Positions 24,080 through 27,454 of a stretch of 27,454 nt of DNA are shown here, piece by piece. The stretch spans positions 1 through 27,454 of the forward strand of contig DGYK01000002.1 in NCBI GenBank assembly GCA_002398365.1, given 5' to 3'. The notes below the pieces were generated by a model. It did no database searches, was not told the origin of the DNA, and worked only from the letters and a program-made list of their open reading frames with translations. The position numbers and the translations under genes were made by a program. This DNA is from Flammeovirgaceae bacterium UBA5008. Lineage in GTDB: Bacteria; Bacteroidota; Bacteroidia; Cytophagales; Cyclobacteriaceae. The stretch's first letter is position 1. The number at the start of each line of letters is the position of its first letter.

Positions 24080-25945
24080 TTAAAATCGATAGCGCGCACC
24101 AATGGTGAAGTTTCGCCCTTGTGTAGTAAAACCATAAACGCCCACAAACTGTTCATCCATTACATTATTAACCAATCCATAAATCATCCATTTCTTATCC
24201 TGCCATTCTTTTGCCAGATGAACGTTCACTAAATCATACGCTCGCAAAGCAATTTCATTCGCATTAAAACTTTCATCATAATACAAATCGGTGCGACTAC
24301 CGGTATGTAAATAATTTATGGTCATCGTCAATCCCTGACGTGGATACAGAGTCACACTAGCGCCCAACTTTTCTTGTGGAATCCGATAAAATGTTTTTTG
24401 AGCATCAGTCGATTGAAAAGTATAATCCGCTCTTACACTTACCAATTGATTAATTGGATATACCGCATCTATCGTTACACCACTGACTCTGCGCGTAGTT
24501 GATAAATTCTCGTAGCGTGAAATAAATCCAATCGTATTTGATTCATCCCGATAAAAATTCACCGCATTCACAACCAGTGCTCTGTGCGTGAAAGAAACCC
24601 CATATTCGTAATTGACATACTCTTCAGGTTTCAGCTTCTTATTCCCGTAAGGCGAATACAACTGATACAAGCTGGGTGTGATAAAAGAAGAAGAAACACT
24701 CGCGAATAATTTCAATTTACTGTTTTCACTTAGTTCACCTGTCCAAGATGGATTTAAATTATACAACACTTTGCTTCCATACACGCTGTGCGTGTTCAAT
24801 CGCACGCCCGCATGCACTTGAAATCCACTCGCAAAGTCCACAAACAACGAAGTGTACGGATCAACAATCGTAAATTGAGTAGTATCAGCCTTGTTCGCAT
24901 TCTTCTGCTCAAAATTCAATTGTTGAAAACTCACTCCACTCAATAGCTTGGCAGTCGCACCTAATTGTTGTGTGTGAATTATTTCTGCAAACAAATTCTT
25001 TCCTTCATAAATAGACGGAAACGAGCTTTTGAACTCACGCGTGTTTGCTACTTGCTGCGCCACCCATTGCAAACTTCCTTTCGCGTAGCGATAGTTTCCT
25101 TTCAAACCAAATCGCGTTTGCAATTGCACCTGACTGTTGGCCGCGTCTTTAAATGGCCCTGCATCATACTTCGCATCAAACCAATCTCTTCCGCCAAAAA
25201 AATCCAACGTCAATCGTGCGTTAACCGAATATCCTACTTTTAGAAATTCATTTCTTCGTTCAAAACCATCTTTATCAAAGTTAGCCGTGCCGCTTTTATC
25301 CAAAGCAGAAGAAAATCCATCAGTCGCAAATTGATTTGAAAATAAAAGAAATGAGAACTTACCCTCTTTTGCATTCAACCCGATGTCTCTTCCAAAGCTG
25401 TTCCAACTTCCACCATTCAAGTGAACGCTGCCATGCACTCCATATTTCTCCGGCTCTTTCAATTGCACATTAATCACCGAAGCCGCAGCTCCCGAACCAT
25501 ACAATGTGCTCAATCCTCCTTGCAATACTTCTACACTTCGCACCTGATCAGTTGCCATATAACGCAAATCATAAAATGCATCAATACCACTCGGGTCATT
25601 CATCGGCACACCATCTACCACCACCAACGTCTGTCGGTTGCGTGCACCCCGAACATAATAACTCAAGTTCGATCCGGGAGTACCAAAATTTCCGTCTAAC
25701 TGAATGCCCGCCAACGAGTTCAGCAAATCCGAAAAACTTCGCCCTGATTGCTCGCGCAGTTGTTGCTCATTCAATCGCAAAATAAATTTCCCTGATTTTT
25801 CGATGGGCAAATCAAAACGTGTGCCCGTTACCACCACTTCATCCAGTGTACGAGTGGAATCTTGTTGCTGCGCATTTGTTTTACTTGGTGCGAGCCACCA
25901 AAGGACAATTAAAGTGATTGCCCAGACTTTTCTCTCTTTTTTCAT
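24080..25945 (-). CDS. btuB: TonB-dependent outer-membrane vitamin B12 receptor
   Basis: This gene encodes 621 residues, close to the 614 of E. coli BtuB. The signal peptide is MKKERKVWAITLIVLWWLAP...NAQ. A TonB box region (TLDEVVVTGTRF) is followed by the plug domain (LRLNEQQLREQSGRSFSDLLN, YVRGARNRQTLVVVDGVPMND, VEVLQGGLSTLYGSGAAASVINV). A 22-strand barrel would fill the rest, ending in FTIGARYRF with the terminal aromatic residue expected for barrel insertion. It imports cobalamin across the outer membrane using TonB energy. The B12 assignment rests mainly on the cobalamin riboswitch in its leader, and also on size and on the BtuF-like gene diverging from it. It is first in an operon with the PP-loop and DUF5522 genes. 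Confidence 0.88.
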   Translation of the reverse strand: MKKERKVWAITLIVLWWLAPSKTNAQQQDSTRTLDEVVVTGTRFDLPIEKSGKFILRLNEQQLREQSGRSFSDLLNSLAGIQLDGNFGTPGSNLSYYVRGARNRQTLVVVDGVPMNDPSGIDAFYDLRYMATDQVRSVEVLQGGLSTLYGSGAAASVINVQLKEPEKYGVHGSVHLNGGSWNSFGRDIGLNAKEGKFSFLLFSNQFATDGFSSALDKSGTANFDKDGFERRNEFLKVGYSVNARLTLDFFGGRDWFDAKYDAGPFKDAANSQVQLQTRFGLKGNYRYAKGSLQWVAQQVANTREFKSSFPSIYEGKNLFAEIIHTQQLGATAKLLSGVSFQQLNFEQKNANKADTTQFTIVDPYTSLFVDFASGFQVHAGVRLNTHSVYGSKVLYNLNPSWTGELSENSKLKLFASVSSSFITPSLYQLYSPYGNKKLKPEEYVNYEYGVSFTHRALVVNAVNFYRDESNTIGFISRYENLSTTRRVSGVTIDAVYPINQLVSVRADYTFQSTDAQKTFYRIPQEKLGASVTLYPRQGLTMTINYLHTGSRTDLYYDESFNANEIALRAYDLVNVHLAKEWQDKKWMIYGLVNNVMDEQFVGVYGFTTQGRNFTIGARYRF

Positions 25946-25968
25946 GTTTGAAAAAGTTTAAGGTTTTG

Positions 25969-26063
25969 AAAAAAGAGTAAAAGGCTGAAATGAAACGGAC
26001 GCTGTTCACCCAACAGAGAAATCTGCCAAGCAAAAAGCATAAGAATCAAAGTCGCTTTTACCC
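25969..26063 (-). promoter_or_regulatory. Candidate expression-platform hairpin in the btuB leader
   Basis: On the minus strand GGGTAAAAG (26055-26063) can pair with CTTTTACTC (25975-25983, one G-T pair), and six T residues follow. The 71-nt loop is long, so this may be only part of the switch. It lies between the B12 aptamer and the btuB start codon. Confidence 0.3.
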
Positions 26064-26080
26064 GAAGCACTTATTACTAT

Positions 26081-26258
26081 CGTATTTCGGCAGGTCTCCT
26101 GGCTCTCCACATTCACTAACGCCTTCCCATGCTGACAGTATCGTCAGCGCAGTGGCTCAGATAGTTAGTGTATTCACGTGGACTACAGTTGCGGGAACAG
26201 CCCCCGGTTCACACGGGGTTCCCTTTTAACTCCGATAAAAATCGGAGACCGTAATACG
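26081..26258 (-). promoter_or_regulatory. Cobalamin riboswitch controlling btuB operon
   Basis: The aptamer is complete on the minus strand. The P1 arms CGTATT and AATACG (26253-26258 with 26081-26086) pair, and CGG/CCG extends the stem. The core segment CTGTTCCCGCAACTGTA (26184-26200) and the B12 box AGCCAGGAGACCTGCC (26089-26104) match the cobalamin-riboswitch consensus. A peripheral hairpin TCCGAT-ATCGGA (26231-26246) lies in the 5' part. Binding of a cobalamin normally represses the downstream uptake genes. The aptamer ends 135 nt before the btuB start. Confidence 0.96.
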
Positions 26259-26262
26259 GTTG

Positions 26263-26291
26263 CAAACATAATTAATTTTCCAAACTTGCAA
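26263..26291 (-). promoter_or_regulatory. Bacteroidota-type promoter of the btuB operon
   Basis: On the minus strand TTG (26289-26291), an 18-bp spacer and TATGTTTG (26263-26270) fit the Bacteroidota consensus TTTG-N19-TAnnTTTG almost perfectly. Transcription would begin a few bases downstream, which coincides with the first base of the riboswitch P1 stem near 26258. Confidence 0.75.
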
Positions 26292-26293
26292 CC

Positions 26294-27454
26294 ATGATAA
26301 CAAAGCAATTAACATTACACACTTCTGTTTTATTTTTCGGCCAGCCAATCCCGCGAAAAGGCGGGAAAGGCACCGGGCTATCCGCTTCAATCCCGCGAGG
26401 CGCGGAATTTCCGCTTCTATCCCTGGCCGCGGCATCTACATCATGTATCATATTATTCATTTCATCATTCCTTATTTCTTGCAGTAGTACACCGAACAAA
26501 AAAGAAACTCAGTCAAGTGATGAAATTAAATATGCTACCGGCTTCAAAGTTTCCAATGTAGGTAATGCCAAACTGGTTGAAATCATACAACCTTATCAAA
26601 ACGCAACAACTGGTTACCAATATTTATTAGTTCCGAAAGGCGAGCTTGCGCCTGCCAATCCAACCAACGCTACGATCATCTTCACACCAATTGAAAATAT
26701 CATCTGCACATCCACCACGCACATTCCTTTACTCGATTACATCAACGAAACCGACAAGCTCATTGGGTTTCCCACTACCGATTACATCAGCTCTACTAAA
26801 ATGCGTGAGCGCATCGATGCCGGTTTCGTCAAAGAACTAGGTATCGACAAAGGCATGAATGTAGAATTAGTTTTTTCATTAAAGCCTTCCGTTGTTATGG
26901 GTTACACCATGACCAAAGATTTGGGTCAATTAAAAAAGATTCAAGAAGCTGGCATACCGGTTATCATCAATGCAGAATATTTAGAGAAACATCCATTGGG
27001 CCGAGCCGAGTGGATCAAATTCATGGCGCTGTTCTTCAACAAAGAAAAACTGGCTGACTCCGTCTTTCAAAAAATTGAAAAGGAATACATCACTACGCAA
27101 CAACTGACTAAAAGTGTTACAGCTAAACCAACTGTTTTAAGTGGCATTCTTTATGGCGATGCATGGTTTCTTCCAGGCGGAAAAAATTATGCTGCGAAAC
27201 TTTTAGAAGATGCCGGCTGCAATTATTTATGGGCACAAGATTCTACCAACGGCTTTCTACAGTTAAGTTTTGAATCTGTTTACGCAAATGCAAAAGATGC
27301 AGACCTCTGGATTGGTGTAGGCTCATTTGCGTCACTGAATGAATTAAAAGCTGCTGAAAAAAGATATGAGCTCTTCAAGCCTTTTCAGAAGAGCAAAGTT
27401 TATTCTTACAACGCGCGCATCGGTGCAAAAGGCGGCAGCGAATTTTTAGAACTC
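26294..27454 (+). CDS. BtuF-like ABC transporter substrate-binding lipoprotein, 3' end beyond window
   Basis: The frame is open for 387 codons from the ATG at 26294 to the window end. The conserved protein starts only after a lipobox LISC (Cys63): FISSFLISC, then a Ser/Lys-rich linker and YATGFKVSNVGNAKLVEI. The body has the periplasmic-binding-protein type III pattern (TDKLIGFPTTDYISS, KPSVVMGYT, GIPVIINAEYLEKHPLGRAEWIKFMALFF, GDAWFLPGGKNYAAKLLEDAGC). Such proteins deliver B12, haem or siderophores to an ABC importer. The btuB neighbour favours corrinoids. The lipobox should lie near residue 20, but here it is preceded by about 30 residues encoded by a palindromic element (26338-26429). No alternative ATG, GTG or TTG lies in frame between the element and the lipobox; only a CTG (26423) does. 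Confidence 0.85.
   Translation, partial: MITKQLTLHTSVLFFGQPIPRKGGKGTGLSASIPRGAEFPLLSLAAASTSCIILFISSFLISCSSTPNKKETQSSDEIKYATGFKVSNVGNAKLVEIIQPYQNATTGYQYLLVPKGELAPANPTNATIIFTPIENIICTSTTHIPLLDYINETDKLIGFPTTDYISSTKMRERIDAGFVKELGIDKGMNVELVFSLKPSVVMGYTMTKDLGQLKKIQEAGIPVIINAEYLEKHPLGRAEWIKFMALFFNKEKLADSVFQKIEKEYITTQQLTKSVTAKPTVLSGILYGDAWFLPGGKNYAAKLLEDAGCNYLWAQDSTNGFLQLSFESVYANAKDADLWIGVGSFASLNELKAAEKRYELFKPFQKSKVYSYNARIGAKGGSEFLEL
26338..26429. repeat. REP-like palindromic element inside the lipoprotein leader
   Basis: This GC-rich block has outer arms CGGCCAG and CTGGCCG (26338-26344 and 26423-26429). Inside is a hairpin CCCGC-GCGGG (26350-26354 with 26361-26365), a second CCCGC/GCG-rich hairpin near 26392-26405, and a direct repeat of TCCGCTTC (26381-26388 and 26410-26417), each copy followed by [A/T]ATCCC. 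Its composition is unlike the AT-rich flanks. It resembles extragenic repeats recalled from Bacteroidota genomes, but it lies inside an open frame. Confidence 0.7.

Noticed and set aside
26226..26499. Two short minus-strand open frames across the palindromic element
   Set aside because: They are products of the GC-rich palindrome, overlap the btuB promoter and riboswitch, and have no recognisable features.

Overview
The window looks like chromosomal DNA from a member of the Bacteroidota, most likely a Cytophagales-type organism. The grounds are a TonB-dependent B12 receptor, a near-perfect Bacteroidota promoter (TTG, 18 bp, TATGTTTG), start sites with little Shine-Dalgarno signal, very large signal-peptide proteins with the 'VSIGT...GLIIP...YYFDGTAWNQ' N-terminus typical of that phylum, an Rrf2-peroxiredoxin pair, and CHASE2 and FecR-like proteins. 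Naming a genus would be guesswork.

Positions 1-16267 hold three consecutive giant genes on the minus strand: at least 868, 2763 and 1672 residues, the first cut by the window edge. Each encodes a secreted, low-complexity, Gly/Thr/Asn/Ser-rich beta-strand repeat protein resembling phage tail fibres. They share the N-terminal module and part of the repeat vocabulary. The two complete ones end differently: one in a peptidase S74-type intramolecular chaperone with the Ser-x4-Lys dyad, the other in a different phage-fibre-like terminal domain. Both finish in a coiled coil. Two strong terminators separate the genes, so each is probably its own transcript.

Positions 16374-17288 hold three minus-strand tRNAs (Leu-CAG, Leu-GAG, Thr-CGT) around a small two-helix membrane protein. 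At 17502-18701 an Rrf2 regulator is followed by a 1-Cys peroxiredoxin, with a perfect 17-bp palindrome between them and a terminator after. The next gene-free stretch contains a striking array of fifteen degenerate 21-bp units.

Positions 19282-22092 (minus strand) hold a Tat-exported Dabb-fold protein, a FecR-like/TPR periplasmic protein and a CHASE2 membrane sensor without an output domain. Positions 22219-27454 form a vitamin B12 neighbourhood: MeaB, the GTPase partner of the B12-dependent methylmalonyl-CoA mutase; then, on the minus strand, a cobalamin riboswitch controlling btuB, a PP-loop ATPase of the DPH6-like family and a small DUF5522-type Cys-rich protein. Diverging from the riboswitch is a BtuF-like lipoprotein gene (cut by the window edge) whose N-terminal coding region contains an in-frame REP-like palindromic element.

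The most interesting points are the giant repeat-protein cluster (swapped C-termini and protein-level conservation despite scrambled synonymous codons), the REP-like element inside the lipoprotein leader, the 21-bp array, and the riboswitch operon carrying two genes of unknown function.
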